Of a stretch of 64,000 nt of DNA, positions 9,117-18,539 are shown one piece after another. Every line of letters begins with the position of its first letter. The stretch's first letter is position 1. The position numbers and the translations under genes are program-made. The stretch is from an uncultured Clostridia bacterium (GTDB lineage Bacteria > Bacillota > Clostridia > Lachnospirales > CAG-274): NCBI GenBank assembly GCA_910579745.1, contig CAJTVH010000011.1, positions 6,666 to 70,665 of the forward strand, in the 5' to 3' direction. Below the pieces are notes generated by a model that saw only the letters and a program-made list of their open reading frames with translations, was not told the DNA's origin and ran no database searches.

Positions 9117-9328
9117 GAGGAATCCTAACCTTTTTCCATATTAAACGATTGTAAGGGCAACCAGCTGTAGAGCCTGAAGCCGTGGACGAGGTTCTGCGGC
9201 ATTACAGCAAGCGTATTAAAATTGCCGCCATTGTAAACTGGCATATCAACATGGGATACCGAGGAGAGCATAAACCAGCGTCTTATCGCTATCCTATTCA
9301 AGTTCTGCTTTGATGAACAGACATACAT
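9117..9328 (+). pseudogene. Transposon helix-turn-helix gene remnant (HTH_16-like)
   Basis: Starts MRNPNLFPY, hits a stop and a frameshift, then continues EAVDEVLRHYSKRIKIAAIVN. After a second frameshift it ends NQRLIAILFKFCFDEQT. This is the signature of the small HTH protein that follows the sigma-like gene in Tn916/Tn1549-type elements. At least two frameshifts and one stop make it non-functional. Confidence 0.65.
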
Positions 9329-9367
9329 AAAAACTGAATAACAGCCGCTGCATAGAACGGCATACCG

Positions 9368-9402
9368 AAACAGGAAATCAAGAAACGGTTTCCTGTTTTT
9401 TT
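9368..9402 (+). terminator. Rho-independent terminator of the decayed element
   Basis: AACAGGAAA pairs with TTTCCTGTT around a ~10-nt loop and is followed by a run of T. It lies about 40 bp past the HTH remnant. From here to ~9786 is AT-rich DNA in which I see no gene. Confidence 0.65.
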
Positions 9403-9786
9403 ACGCACATTTTTAACATTTCGAGAAATCGCCGGTATTATGCCGCAAAGAGTATAAGAAAGAAATTTACTCTCCCGTTTGGCAAATCCGCAAGTTGTCC
9501 GTGATTCTTCTGATTCTGAAATAATATAATCAATTAAAAATAAAATTAATAACATAGAAAACTATTCAGACAATAACATTGATTGTATGTTTAATTTATT
9601 AAAAGCTATAAAAAATTCACTAAATAATAAAAATAATTACCCTATCGGCAGAACCGACAATCCTAATTCACACAAAAAATAAATTTATATATTATTTATG
9701 TACAAAATAATATATTTCTATTTACTTGTACATACTATATATTTACAATTAATATGCTAATATAAAATTTAAAATGAGGCATTGTT

Positions 9787-10115
9787 ATGGCAACCACAAG
9801 TATAACTATACGAATGGATGAAAATTAAAAAAACAAGATGAAATACTATTTGATGAAACGGGTTTAAATATGACAACCGCTTTTACAATGTTTATAAAAG
9901 CAGTTGTTAGACAGCGTAAAATTCCTTTCAAAATTACCGCTGACCCATTTTACAGTGAAATTAATCAAGCTCATCTACACAAAGCTATATCAAGCCTTGA
10001 ATCTGGTAAAGTTGATTATGATATCCGTTCAATTCTAAGTTTATTCCCTATTGTGGTAAACATAATCGCAAAAACTCTATTGGTTATTCATAATATTCTT
10101 TATTATAATATATAA
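9787..10115 (+). pseudogene. RelB/DinJ-family antitoxin, frameshifted
   Basis: The start reads MATTSITIRMDEN and stops at once. Restoring one lost base gives KKQDEILFDETGLNMTTAFTMFIKAVVRQRKIPF, the ribbon-helix-helix DinJ/RelB signature (quoted pieces: DETGLNMTTAFTMF and AVVRQRKIPF). The C-terminus also leaves the family pattern after SSLESGKV, suggesting a second frame change. No RelE/YafQ toxin gene follows; the next gene is on the other strand. This is a relic of a toxin-antitoxin pair whose toxin has gone. Confidence 0.8.
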
Positions 10116-10143
10116 TTGTAAATATTATATTATATTTCATTTA

Positions 10144-11574
10144 TTACTTATTTTTATTTTTTACAAAAGGTAATGTAAAAATAAATTCGCAGCCCTTGTT
10201 AAGCTCACTGTTAAGGGTGATAACCTCTCCATGAGCCAAAATAAATTCCTTAACTATAGATAACCCTATGCCGCTACCCTTTTTATCCTCGCTTCTTGAA
10301 ACGTCCGCTTTGTAAAATCTGTCAAAAACTCTTTTTCTATCCTCTTCTGAAAGACCCCTGCCGTTATCTCTGACATATACCACAATCTTTTTATTATCGG
10401 TTTTTTTTGTTTCCAAAAATATCTCTCCGCCTACGTCGGTAAATTTAACGGCGTTATCTATAAGATTATAAATAACTCTCTGTATTTTCTCATAATCCGC
10501 CCTTACAAAAAAAACCTTCTCCTCAAAAGTTACCCGCAAATTAATTTTTTTGCTTATAATTCTGTTTTCAAAATTAAAAATAGTTTTTTTAATAAGGTCG
10601 TTTATGTCAAACTCGGATAAATCAAGACTATTTTCCCTGCCATTAAGATTATTTATGTTAATCATATTATTAGCGAGCGCCGCCAGTCTTTCCGACTCGT
10701 CAAGAACAATTTTTAAATAACGCTCCTGCTTTTCAGGCGGAATGGTCCCGTCAATAATGGCCTGTACAAACCCTTTCATCGATGTAAGGGGAGAACGCAG
10801 GTCATGAGAAATATTAGAAATAAACTCCCTGCGTCTTTTTTCTTGCTCATTAAGGCTTTCCGCCATATCATTAAGACTTCTGGCAAGCTGTGCCGTCTCG
10901 TCCGAGCCTTTTACAAAAATCCTTTTCTCAAAATCCCCATTAGCGATAATTTTAGCCGCCTCGTTAATTTTTCTTAATGGCTTAGTGACTTTTTTTGAGG
11001 AAAAATAAATAATAATAAAACCAAAAAAACCGCCGGCTAAAATAATGCAAATAATTATTTTATATACATTATTGCCGAGCTTTTCAAGTTCTGTCAAAGG
11101 AGAACTCATAAAAATAACCCCGTTTATCTCTCCTTTAACAATAACGGGATAGCCAACTGTAATAACAGGCTTATCAAATATTCCTCCCAAATTTCCTTTG
11201 CTTTCCGTAATATATCCGTTCATAGCCTCTTTTACCTCATAAGCGGCTATATTCTCACCAAGCCATTTCACATCAATATCATTGGAAATAATTCTGATTT
11301 TATAACTTGAGTCAACATAGATAAAACTGGCGTCAAGATATTCGTCAAGAATAGAAATTTCGTTATCAAGCTTTTTTTTATCAAAAAAACCGCCCCAATA
11401 ATAGGATTCCTCTAAAGCCTGAACAATCTTTCCTCCTTGCTCGGTAAGCAAATCTTTTTTCTGCCTCTCCAAATATAAACTAAAAGCCTTTATAAGTGCC
11501 ATTGTAATAAAAATAAGACTTATAACCAAAGCAACTAAATAAGTGAGAAATAATTTTCCAAAAATGGACCGCAT
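10144..11574 (-). CDS. Membrane sensor histidine kinase (orphan)
   Basis: A 476-residue two-component sensor. It has a TM segment near the N-terminus, a ~125-residue extracytoplasmic region, a second TM (~residues 170-195), HAMP, HisKA with the phosphorylated histidine in FISNISHDLRSPLTSMKGF, and HATPase with NLIDNAVKF, DNGRGLSEEDR and GSGIGLSIVKEF. The external region resembles sensor regions of alternative phosphatase/phosphonate-type kinases, but I cannot name its ligand. The ATG at 11574 is preferred over a GTG nine bases upstream because GAGGTG is then correctly spaced. No response regulator is adjacent, which is unusual for this class. Confidence 0.88.
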   Translation of the reverse strand: MRSIFGKLFLTYLVALVISLIFITMALIKAFSLYLERQKKDLLTEQGGKIVQALEESYYWGGFFDKKKLDNEISILDEYLDASFIYVDSSYKIRIISNDIDVKWLGENIAAYEVKEAMNGYITESKGNLGGIFDKPVITVGYPVIVKGEINGVIFMSSPLTELEKLGNNVYKIIICIILAGGFFGFIIIYFSSKKVTKPLRKINEAAKIIANGDFEKRIFVKGSDETAQLARSLNDMAESLNEQEKRRREFISNISHDLRSPLTSMKGFVQAIIDGTIPPEKQERYLKIVLDESERLAALANNMININNLNGRENSLDLSEFDINDLIKKTIFNFENRIISKKINLRVTFEEKVFFVRADYEKIQRVIYNLIDNAVKFTDVGGEIFLETKKTDNKKIVVYVRDNGRGLSEEDRKRVFDRFYKADVSRSEDKKGSGIGLSIVKEFILAHGEVITLNSELNKGCEFIFTLPFVKNKNK

Positions 11575-11583
11575 TAAAAGCAC

Positions 11584-11941
11584 CTCTGTAAAATAATTTT
11601 CTATTGGAAAAAGCGATTAGTCAATTAATCTGTGGCGAAACAATAAAAGTATGAACAAACTCGCTTTATTTAATAAAACCTGATGTATCAAAAAATTATT
11701 TTATTGTTTCATAATAAAAATTTCACGAATTGCTATAATATTGCTATAATAATGTTAATTTAATAGCTTGCTTGTTTTCTAATTAACTTAAAAAGGCTCA
11801 CGAATACAAGCAAAGCGCATAATTTTTAATATTTCGATGTTTTTACTGTAAAAAAATTTTTAAAGTTTTATGAGAATTAATTTTTATGGTATTCATTAGA
11901 ATTTATATATATTCGGCAAATTTCAATAGCCAAGTATATAA
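11584..11941. other. Intergenic region with tandem 11-bp repeat
   Basis: AT-rich gap without a gene. It contains a perfect tandem direct repeat of TTGCTATAATA (11730-11751), each unit holding a TATAAT-like box. This may be promoter DNA, but no plus-strand gene follows closely. Confidence 0.35.
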
Positions 11942-12157
11942 TTATTTCCAGAGAGAATTAAATTTTTCCTCAATCACTTTTTTTCTTTCCTTTGTTTTAT
12001 CACTGTCCAAAAAATACTTATCACCGGTAAAAACAATTACGTCTCCTTCTTCCGCCCCTTTGGGAATAAGCCCGCTTTCAACATTTTTAATTTCATCGCT
12101 AACAGTATTTTGACATACCGCGAAATTTCCCTCAAATCTATCAATTATATATTCCAT
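11942..12157 (-). CDS. DUF3006 family small protein
   Basis: A 71-residue protein beginning EYIIDRFEGNFAVCQN and containing GLIPKGAEEGDVIVFTGDKY, the layout of the DUF3006 family (small beta-rich proteins of unknown role, common in Firmicutes). It follows the cupin gene by 10 bp in the same direction and is probably co-transcribed with it. The C-terminal lysine-rich helix is normal for the family. Confidence 0.75.
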   Translation of the reverse strand: MEYIIDRFEGNFAVCQNTVSDEIKNVESGLIPKGAEEGDVIVFTGDKYFLDSDKTKERKKVIEEKFNSLWK

Positions 12158-12167
12158 AAAATAATCC

Positions 12168-12506
12168 TCATTTCCTCAAAAAGTCTTCTCTAAGGGGTGA
12201 AAATATGTCTATAAGCACTCCTCTTTTTCCAAGAAGCTTGCATCCATGAAGCACATTAGAGGGAATATAAACCGTATCGCCCGCTCCGATAATTTTTGTC
12301 TCATCGCCAACAGTATACTCAAACTCTCCTTCCGTACAGTAGCTTGCTTGTTCGTGTATATGAGTATGAGGCGCCCCCTCTCCGCCGTTTTCAAAAAGAA
12401 CCTCGACAAACATAATGTTTCCCCCATGGGCTTTCACTTTTCGATAATTCTTTCCTTCCTCAATAACTTCAGTTTCAATATCTTTATCATAGAAAAAATT
12501 TGACAT
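12168..12506 (-). CDS. Single-domain cupin protein
   Basis: A 112-residue cupin barrel. The first cupin motif supplies metal-binding histidines and a glutamate (HTHIHEQASYCTEGEFEY, residues ~48-65) and the second a further histidine (IPSNVLHGCKLL, ~82-93). Such small cupins are often sugar isomerases, dioxygenase-like proteins or ligand-binding regulators; the sequence does not say which. First gene of a two-gene unit with the DUF3006 protein, with an AGGTAG ribosome binding site. Confidence 0.85.
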   Translation of the reverse strand: MSNFFYDKDIETEVIEEGKNYRKVKAHGGNIMFVEVLFENGGEGAPHTHIHEQASYCTEGEFEYTVGDETKIIGAGDTVYIPSNVLHGCKLLGKRGVLIDIFSPLREDFLRK

Positions 12507-12674
12507 AAAACTACCTCCAAAAATATAATGAAATTAAGCTTGATACTTTATTTACAAAGGAATGTAAACGTTCTTTAACTTTTTTTATTATACCATATTT
12601 TTTCAGCTTTGAAAATATAAAACCGTATAAATAAATTTAAAAAGTCATATAATTTTTTAAAGGGAGGTATAAAA

Positions 12675-12962
12675 ATGAATCTTAATAAAAAATCCCCCAT
12701 AAAATCGTTAAAGACAAATTTAACAACAGCATTTGATTTACCAAGAGAAATAATGCTTAATCTTCCATTAATAACCCTTACCGGAAAAAATAGTATGTCA
12801 ATAGAAAATTATAAAAATATAATAGAGTACAATCAAAAAAAAATAAGAATATCCACCTCCGAGGGAATAATAACCATAGAAGGGACAAAGCTTTTTTTAA
12901 AAGAGTTAAGAAAAGATCTAATAGTAATATCGGGGACAATTTCAAATTTTGAATATATATAA
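12675..12962 (+). CDS. yqfC: Sporulation protein YqfC
   Basis: A 95-residue protein with the YqfC pattern: FDLPREIMLNLPLITLTG, ENYKNIIEYN, and a C-terminal LIVISGTISNFEYI. In Bacillus and Clostridium yqfC is a sporulation-expressed gene next to yqfD, as here. It has a strong GGGAGG ribosome binding site and starts the classic cluster that runs to recO. Its presence supports an endospore-forming host. Confidence 0.9.
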   Translation: MNLNKKSPIKSLKTNLTTAFDLPREIMLNLPLITLTGKNSMSIENYKNIIEYNQKKIRISTSEGIITIEGTKLFLKELRKDLIVISGTISNFEYI

Positions 12963-13114
12963 AATTTCTTTAACTTTTGCTTTACAAGAAATCTGCCGCT
13001 TTGCTCTCTCCGCGGTTTAATTTTTTTGTTCTTTTCCTAAAAATTCTTTTCTAAAAAACAGATATATTACTTTTTTATTAAATTTATATTATTTTTTGTT
13101 GTAGGTGATAAAAT

Positions 13115-14317
13115 ATGCTTTCAATACTATGGAATTATTTGCTCGGTTATGTTATTATAGAGGTAAGAGGTTTTTCTATAGAACGTTTTCTAAACCTTAT
13201 ATCAAAAAAAGGGATCCTTATATGGGATTTAACAGAAACGCGAAGAGGAGCGGAAATGAAAATTTCCGTAAAAGATTTTAAAAAATTAAAACCTTATACA
13301 AAAAAATCAAAATGCCATATTAAAATAAAAGGTCGTTTCGGAAGACCTTTTATAATAAAATCCTTAAAAAAAAGACAACTTTACATATTGGGAATAATAG
13401 TGTTTATAATATCTCTCTACGCTCTTTCTTCTTTTATATGGTTAATTGAGGTAAACGGAAACTCTCGTATAAAAACAAAAGATATATTAATTTTCTGTGA
13501 GTCAAAAGGATTTTCAATAGGCTCTTACAAAAGTTCTGTCGATACGGATAATTTAAAAAAAGAGTTAAAAAATCATTTTCCTGAAATCTCATGGATAACA
13601 ATAGAGATGAAAGGAACAAAGGCTTCCATAGAACTTAGAGAAACTCTTCCCATTATAAAAAATATAGACGCGTCCGAACCATGTGATATAACGGCTAAGG
13701 AAGACGCTATAATAGAATCCATAATAACTAAAAGGGGCTCTCCCCTTGTAAAAAAGGGAGACGCCGTCTCAAAAGGAGATATACTTGTTTCCGGCGAGCT
13801 TTTAATCTCCGAGGATGAAAACGGAATTGTAAAAAACTACACTCATTCTTTCGCCGAGATAAAAGGAAAAATAACACGTAAAATGACCGCTTCCGTTCCT
13901 TTCAAATATAACGAGAAAATATACAGCGGAAGAGAAGAAAATTTATATAATTTAGAGATTTTCGGAAAAAATATGAAAATCTATAATCCAGAGACAGAAT
14001 TTGAGAACTATGATACATATAACTCATTTGGACAATTAAAAATAACCGAGGATTATCCTCTTCCGTTAATTTTAATAACGACCACATATAAAGAGTTTTA
14101 CTATAAAGAGAAAATCCGTACGATTGATGAGGCGAAAAAAAGAGGTGAAATATTAATAAATAAACAAATACTTGAAACATTTGATTTTAATACGGACATA
14201 ATAAATAAATCATATGTATATGAAAAAACCGATAAAGAGTTAATTATAACAGCTTATGTGACAGTAATATCGGACATAGGGGAAGAACAAAAAACCGAAA
14301 GGAGCACGTCAAATTAA
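13115..14317 (+). CDS. yqfD: Sporulation protein YqfD
   Basis: A 400-residue membrane protein of the YqfD/SpoIV-linked family. The N-terminus has a conserved soluble block (VRGFSIERFLNLISKKGI, TRRGAEMKISVKDFKKL), then one TM segment (LYILGIIVFIISLYALSSFIW, residues ~89-108). A POTRA-like extracytoplasmic part follows (WLIEVNGNSRIKTKDIL), and then a beta-rich region (RGSPLVKKGDAVSKGDILVSG). The gene follows yqfC, and its stop overlaps the phoH start (TAATG). The family acts in spore formation, but its biochemical role is not established. Confidence 0.9.
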   Translation: MLSILWNYLLGYVIIEVRGFSIERFLNLISKKGILIWDLTETRRGAEMKISVKDFKKLKPYTKKSKCHIKIKGRFGRPFIIKSLKKRQLYILGIIVFIISLYALSSFIWLIEVNGNSRIKTKDILIFCESKGFSIGSYKSSVDTDNLKKELKNHFPEISWITIEMKGTKASIELRETLPIIKNIDASEPCDITAKEDAIIESIITKRGSPLVKKGDAVSKGDILVSGELLISEDENGIVKNYTHSFAEIKGKITRKMTASVPFKYNEKIYSGREENLYNLEIFGKNMKIYNPETEFENYDTYNSFGQLKITEDYPLPLILITTTYKEFYYKEKIRTIDEAKKRGEILINKQILETFDFNTDIINKSYVYEKTDKELIITAYVTVISDIGEEQKTERSTSN

Positions 14318-15303
14318 TGGAACATGAGAAAATACAGATAAATAATGAGTTTATATCAGAAGTATTCGGTAAATTCGATGAAAATATCAAAAAACTTGAG
14401 AATGCTTTTTCCGTATCTATAGTAAACAGAGACAACGGCATAATAATATCTGGTAAGGATAAAAATATTCAGACAGCGAAAAAAGTTTTATACGCCATAA
14501 CGGAAACAGCGAATAAAGGTGAAATAATAGATGAGCAAAAAATAAATTATTACATTTCTGAGTTAAAAGAAAAATCCGTGGAGGAGATTCAGGAAATAAA
14601 CAATGACTTCATATGTATGACAATTTCAGGAAGACCAGTAAAACCCAAAACCCTTGGGCAGAAAAAATATACGGATAAAATAAAAAACAATACTATTGTT
14701 TTCGGTGTCGGGCCAGCAGGAACAGGTAAAACTTATCTCGCTATGGCTATGGCTGTGACAGCGTTTAAAAATAACGATGTAAACCGAATAATTTTAACTA
14801 GGCCGGCTATAGAGGCAGGTGAGAATTTGGGCTTTCTTCCTGGCGATATGCAGCAGAAAGTCGACCCGTATTTAAGACCGTTATATGACGCCTTGTATGA
14901 AATAATGGGAGCGGATCAATTTCAAAAAAATATTGAAAAAGGCGCTATAGAAGTGGCGCCTCTCGCGTATATGAGAGGAAGAACTCTTGATAATTCTTTC
15001 ATAGTACTTGATGAGGCCCAAAATACAACTCCTGAGCAAATGAAAATGTTTTTAACAAGAATCGGATTTGGCTCAAAGGCTGTAATAACCGGAGATATTA
15101 CTCAAATCGACCTTCCCAGCGGAAAACGTTCTGGGCTTATTGAGTCCGCGAAAATTTTACAAGGTATAGAAGATATAGAAATAGTTACCTTAACAAATAA
15201 AGACGTAGTAAGACACCCTCTCGTCCAAAAAATAATAAACGCTTATGAATTGTATGAGCAAAAAAAAGAAAAAAACGTAAAACCCGCGAAATATAAAAAA
15301 TAA
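14317..15303 (+). CDS. phoH: PhoH family ATPase/helicase-like protein
   Basis: A 328-residue P-loop protein. The Walker A motif is FGVGPAGTGKTYLAMAMA (residues ~128-145) and Walker B is FIVLDEAQNTTPEQMKMFLTR (quoted as FIVLDEAQNTT). GFGSKAVITGDITQIDLP is also conserved. The N-terminal ~100 residues form the usual KH-like/RNA-binding region. PhoH proteins in this cluster are linked to RNA metabolism together with YbeY. The start overlaps the yqfD stop. A 199-bp gap with no clear terminator separates it from pgpH. Confidence 0.94.
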   Translation: MEHEKIQINNEFISEVFGKFDENIKKLENAFSVSIVNRDNGIIISGKDKNIQTAKKVLYAITETANKGEIIDEQKINYYISELKEKSVEEIQEINNDFICMTISGRPVKPKTLGQKKYTDKIKNNTIVFGVGPAGTGKTYLAMAMAVTAFKNNDVNRIILTRPAIEAGENLGFLPGDMQQKVDPYLRPLYDALYEIMGADQFQKNIEKGAIEVAPLAYMRGRTLDNSFIVLDEAQNTTPEQMKMFLTRIGFGSKAVITGDITQIDLPSGKRSGLIESAKILQGIEDIEIVTLTNKDVVRHPLVQKIINAYELYEQKKEKNVKPAKYKK

Positions 15304-15502
15304 ATAAATAAAAATTATTTTACGCAAAATTTTTTAAAACGCTTTTCAGTTATTTAAACACTTTTCATGCTTTACTTTACATGATATTTTACTTACAATG
15401 ATTATGATATAAGTCAAACTTTATAGTTTAAGCTTTGTAAAATATTTTTATTCTGACCTAATTTTTTATATTTTAATTATTGAAAACAAAAGAAGGGATA
15501 TT

Positions 15503-17602
15503 GTGCTAAAATTAAACCTAAAAAAAGAACAAATTATTAATATACTGCTTGTTATAATCTCATATATAATAACAATAATTTGTATGATTTACGGAAATTA
15601 TACCTCTGAGACAAATAATCTTCAAGTTGGATCCGTAAGTCCTCAAAAATTTGTGGCTAAAGAAGAAATAAAAAATGATGTAGCTACACAGCGTAACATA
15701 GATAAGGCTCTTTCCGAGATGTCATCTCTTTATACACAGGATTCGGCGGTACAAAAAAGAGTTACGGAAAACGTAAACTCATTTTTTGACTATATTGTGT
15801 CAAATTCAGACGCTTTAAAAAATGATTATCAAAAATCATCCCATGAACTCTCCTCAAAAATATATTTGTCCTCAAATCAAATATATACTCTTATCAATAT
15901 GGAAAAAGACGACTTTTATAAATTCAGGGATAATTTGATAAAAATAACAAATTCGGCGCTTGAGCAGGGAATCCGCGAGGACAACGAGGATAAAATATTA
16001 ATCTATGTAAAAAGCGAGCTTTCAGACCTTAATCTGTCATCACGGCTTTATGATATAGGTTATATAATAATCTCATCTGTTCTCGAGCCTAACCTTATAG
16101 TTGACGTAGACGCCACAGAAAAAGCGAAACAGGAGAAACTTGCCTCAATAGAACCTGTAATGGTTTTAAAAAATCAAAAAATAGTTGACGCTGGAGAAAT
16201 AATAAATGAGGAAATATACTCAATTTTATACACAGGTGGCTATATACAAAAAAACACAATATTTGAAAATATAATTCCTCTAATCGGTATAGCGCTCATT
16301 ATACTTTTTATTTATATGCTAACGGTGTTTTATATATACAGGTTTCATATAAAACTTTACACAAGAAAAAATGAGGTTTTGCTTTTATTCTCATTATATA
16401 TAATACTTACTGTCTCAGTAAAACTCTTATCAAACGTAAACGTGCCCTATATGTTTATGCCGATATTGACTTTTACAATGCTTGCGGCGATGCTGTTAAA
16501 TTACAGGCTGGCTATAATTTTAAATTTTTCCGTTTGTATTATTTATTACATAGCGTTCAATTTCAACACAGCTTTTTTAATATATTTTATAATAACTGGA
16601 ATGTTCTCGGCGTTTATGGCGAATTATTTAAAAAAATATAACCACATATTTAAAATAAGTTTAATAAACTGTATCATTGAAACATTAGTTATATTTGCTG
16701 TTACATTATATACTAATAAAAGTTTTGACCATTTTTTAATACAAAATTTGTTTTACGCGTTCTTTAATGGGATAATAACAATAATTATATGTACTGGAAG
16801 TATGCCTATATGGGAGTTTTTATTCGGAGTTATGACACAATATAAATTATTGGAATTAATAAACCCTGACAATCCGCTCTTAAGAAAATTAATGCTTGAG
16901 GCCCCTGGTACATATAATCATAGTGTAATTGTGGCAAACCTGGCGGAGGCCGCTGCCTTTGAAATCGGCGCTAATTCCTCACTCGCTAAAGTCGGAAGCT
17001 ATTATCACGACATAGGAAAATTAAAATACCCGCAGTATTTCAGTGAAAATATACGTGGAAAAAACCCACACGACTCAATGAATCCTTATAAAAGCGCTAA
17101 AATAATTTCAAACCATGTATCTGATGGTATAGAGTACGCCAAAAAATATAAACTTCCCATTCCTATAAAAGACATAATATCACAGCACCATGGAAATACC
17201 GTAATGAACTTTTTTTATTATAAGGCAAAACAAATGAATGAAAATGGACAAGTCAATGATACTGACTTTCGCTATAAATATGAAAAACCCAAATCAAAAG
17301 AAGCGGCGATAGTAATGCTCGCGGATACTGTGGAAGCGGCGGTTAGAAGCAAAAATATAACAAATATAAAAGAAATAGAAAAATTTGTACACGAGCTCAT
17401 AAAAGGAAAATTAGCCGATGAGCAATTCTGTTTATGTTCTCTTAAAATAAATGATTTAGATAAAATACAATTTGCCTTTATGAAAGTTTTAAGAGGAATG
17501 TATCATGAGAGAGTGGCTTACCCCAGCGAAAAAAACTCGGATAACACCATCAAAGAAAAAAACAATACTGAAAATTCAGATAAATCTAAAGAGGAAAATT
17601 AA
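15503..17602 (+). CDS. pgpH: 7TM-HD cyclic-di-AMP phosphodiesterase
   Basis: A 699-residue membrane protein (YqfF/PgpH) that would hydrolyse c-di-AMP. Order: one N-terminal TM, a ~220-residue extracytoplasmic 7TMR-HDED domain, seven TM segments (residues ~255-450), then the catalytic HD domain with APGTYNHSVIVANLAEAAA, the metal-binding YYHDIGKLKYPQYF, and IISQHHGNTVMNFF. An acidic tail of about 30 residues ends the protein. It starts with GTG behind AGAAGGGA. The ybeY gene begins 2 bp after the stop, so the two are almost certainly co-translated. Confidence 0.94.
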   Translation: MLKLNLKKEQIINILLVIISYIITIICMIYGNYTSETNNLQVGSVSPQKFVAKEEIKNDVATQRNIDKALSEMSSLYTQDSAVQKRVTENVNSFFDYIVSNSDALKNDYQKSSHELSSKIYLSSNQIYTLINMEKDDFYKFRDNLIKITNSALEQGIREDNEDKILIYVKSELSDLNLSSRLYDIGYIIISSVLEPNLIVDVDATEKAKQEKLASIEPVMVLKNQKIVDAGEIINEEIYSILYTGGYIQKNTIFENIIPLIGIALIILFIYMLTVFYIYRFHIKLYTRKNEVLLLFSLYIILTVSVKLLSNVNVPYMFMPILTFTMLAAMLLNYRLAIILNFSVCIIYYIAFNFNTAFLIYFIITGMFSAFMANYLKKYNHIFKISLINCIIETLVIFAVTLYTNKSFDHFLIQNLFYAFFNGIITIIICTGSMPIWEFLFGVMTQYKLLELINPDNPLLRKLMLEAPGTYNHSVIVANLAEAAAFEIGANSSLAKVGSYYHDIGKLKYPQYFSENIRGKNPHDSMNPYKSAKIISNHVSDGIEYAKKYKLPIPIKDIISQHHGNTVMNFFYYKAKQMNENGQVNDTDFRYKYEKPKSKEAAIVMLADTVEAAVRSKNITNIKEIEKFVHELIKGKLADEQFCLCSLKINDLDKIQFAFMKVLRGMYHERVAYPSEKNSDNTIKEKNNTENSDKSKEEN

Positions 17603-17604
17603 AA

Positions 17605-18066
17605 ATGAATATACTTTTTGACAATAATACCGATTATGAATTTAACACTGAAAAAATAAACCTGTTTCATAATGTTGTAAAAGAAACGCTGAAATACGAA
17701 AATTTTACGGATAACACCGAAATCAGCATAACCATAGTAACAAACGACGAAATAAAAAAAATAAATTCAAAATTCCGTAATATAGACCGTCCCACAGACG
17801 TATTGTCTTTTCCGATGATAGATTTCGCAAATGGCGAAATCCCTGATTTTTCTGAAATAATAATTCTGGGTGATATAATAATAAATATCGATAAAGCGCT
17901 TTTACAAGCGGATGAATACGGACATTCCCTTGAGCGTGAGCTTGGTTTTTTAACCGCGCACAGTATGCTGCATTTGTTAGGATATGACCATATGGAGGCT
18001 GAAGATGAAAAAATTATGTTTAAAAAACAAAAGGAAATATTAAATAATGTAGGTTTAAAAAGATAA
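17605..18066 (+). CDS. ybeY: Endoribonuclease YbeY (16S rRNA maturation)
   Basis: A 153-residue zinc metalloprotein. The three-histidine metal site is explicit in AHSMLHLLGYDHMEAEDE (H-x3-H-x5-H, residues ~112-122), and the upstream conserved block is FRNIDRPTDVLSFPM. YbeY is needed for 3'-end maturation of 16S rRNA and ribosome quality control. It sits between pgpH and cdd; the diacylglycerol kinase gene (dgkA) often found between ybeY and cdd in Firmicutes is absent here. Confidence 0.95.
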   Translation: MNILFDNNTDYEFNTEKINLFHNVVKETLKYENFTDNTEISITIVTNDEIKKINSKFRNIDRPTDVLSFPMIDFANGEIPDFSEIIILGDIIINIDKALLQADEYGHSLERELGFLTAHSMLHLLGYDHMEAEDEKIMFKKQKEILNNVGLKR

Positions 18067-18085
18067 TATTAACCGAGGTGATAAA

Positions 18086-18487
18086 ATGTCTGAAGCGAAA
18101 GATAAAGAAGAAAATATTGTACTAATAGAAAAAGCTAAAGAGGCTAAAAAGAACTCATATTCACCATACTCAAAATTTAAAGTTGGAGCCGCGCTTATGA
18201 CAATAGAAAACAAAATTTATACAGGCTGTAATATAGAAAACTCATCATACGGCGCTACTGTCTGCGCTGAAAGAACAGCTGTTTTTAAAGCTGTTTCCGA
18301 AGGCGTGAGAAATTTTAAGAAAATAGCGATTGCCTCCGATTTAAACGATATTACATATCCATGCGGGATATGCCTTCAGGTACTTTCAGAATTTATGCCT
18401 GACGGAAAGATAATTTTAGAAGATAAAGATAAAAATATATTTGTATACAAAATATCGGAACTTCTGCCCTACGCTTTTTGTTTATAA
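18086..18487 (+). CDS. cdd: Cytidine deaminase
   Basis: A 133-residue homotetrameric-type enzyme converting cytidine and deoxycytidine to the uridine forms. The zinc site is complete: TVCAERTAVFKAV (catalytic Glu with the first Cys, residues ~53-60) and PCGICLQVLSEF (other two Cys, ~90-95). The substrate motif YSPYSKFKVGAAL is near the N-terminus. It lies 19 bp after ybeY in the same cluster. A family-1 repeat follows and separates it from the glycosylase gene. Confidence 0.95.
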   Translation: MSEAKDKEENIVLIEKAKEAKKNSYSPYSKFKVGAALMTIENKIYTGCNIENSSYGATVCAERTAVFKAVSEGVRNFKKIAIASDLNDITYPCGICLQVLSEFMPDGKIILEDKDKNIFVYKISELLPYAFCL

Positions 18488-18539
18488 TAATTTTACAGCG
18501 AACCAATAAGAAAATTAACAGACAAGTTCTAAAAATCTA

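Noticed and set aside
8703..9555. Small frames of 67-89 codons on both strands
   Set aside because: They overlap the sigma-like and HTH remnants, whose family blocks are read in other phases; the open frames are by-products of decay.
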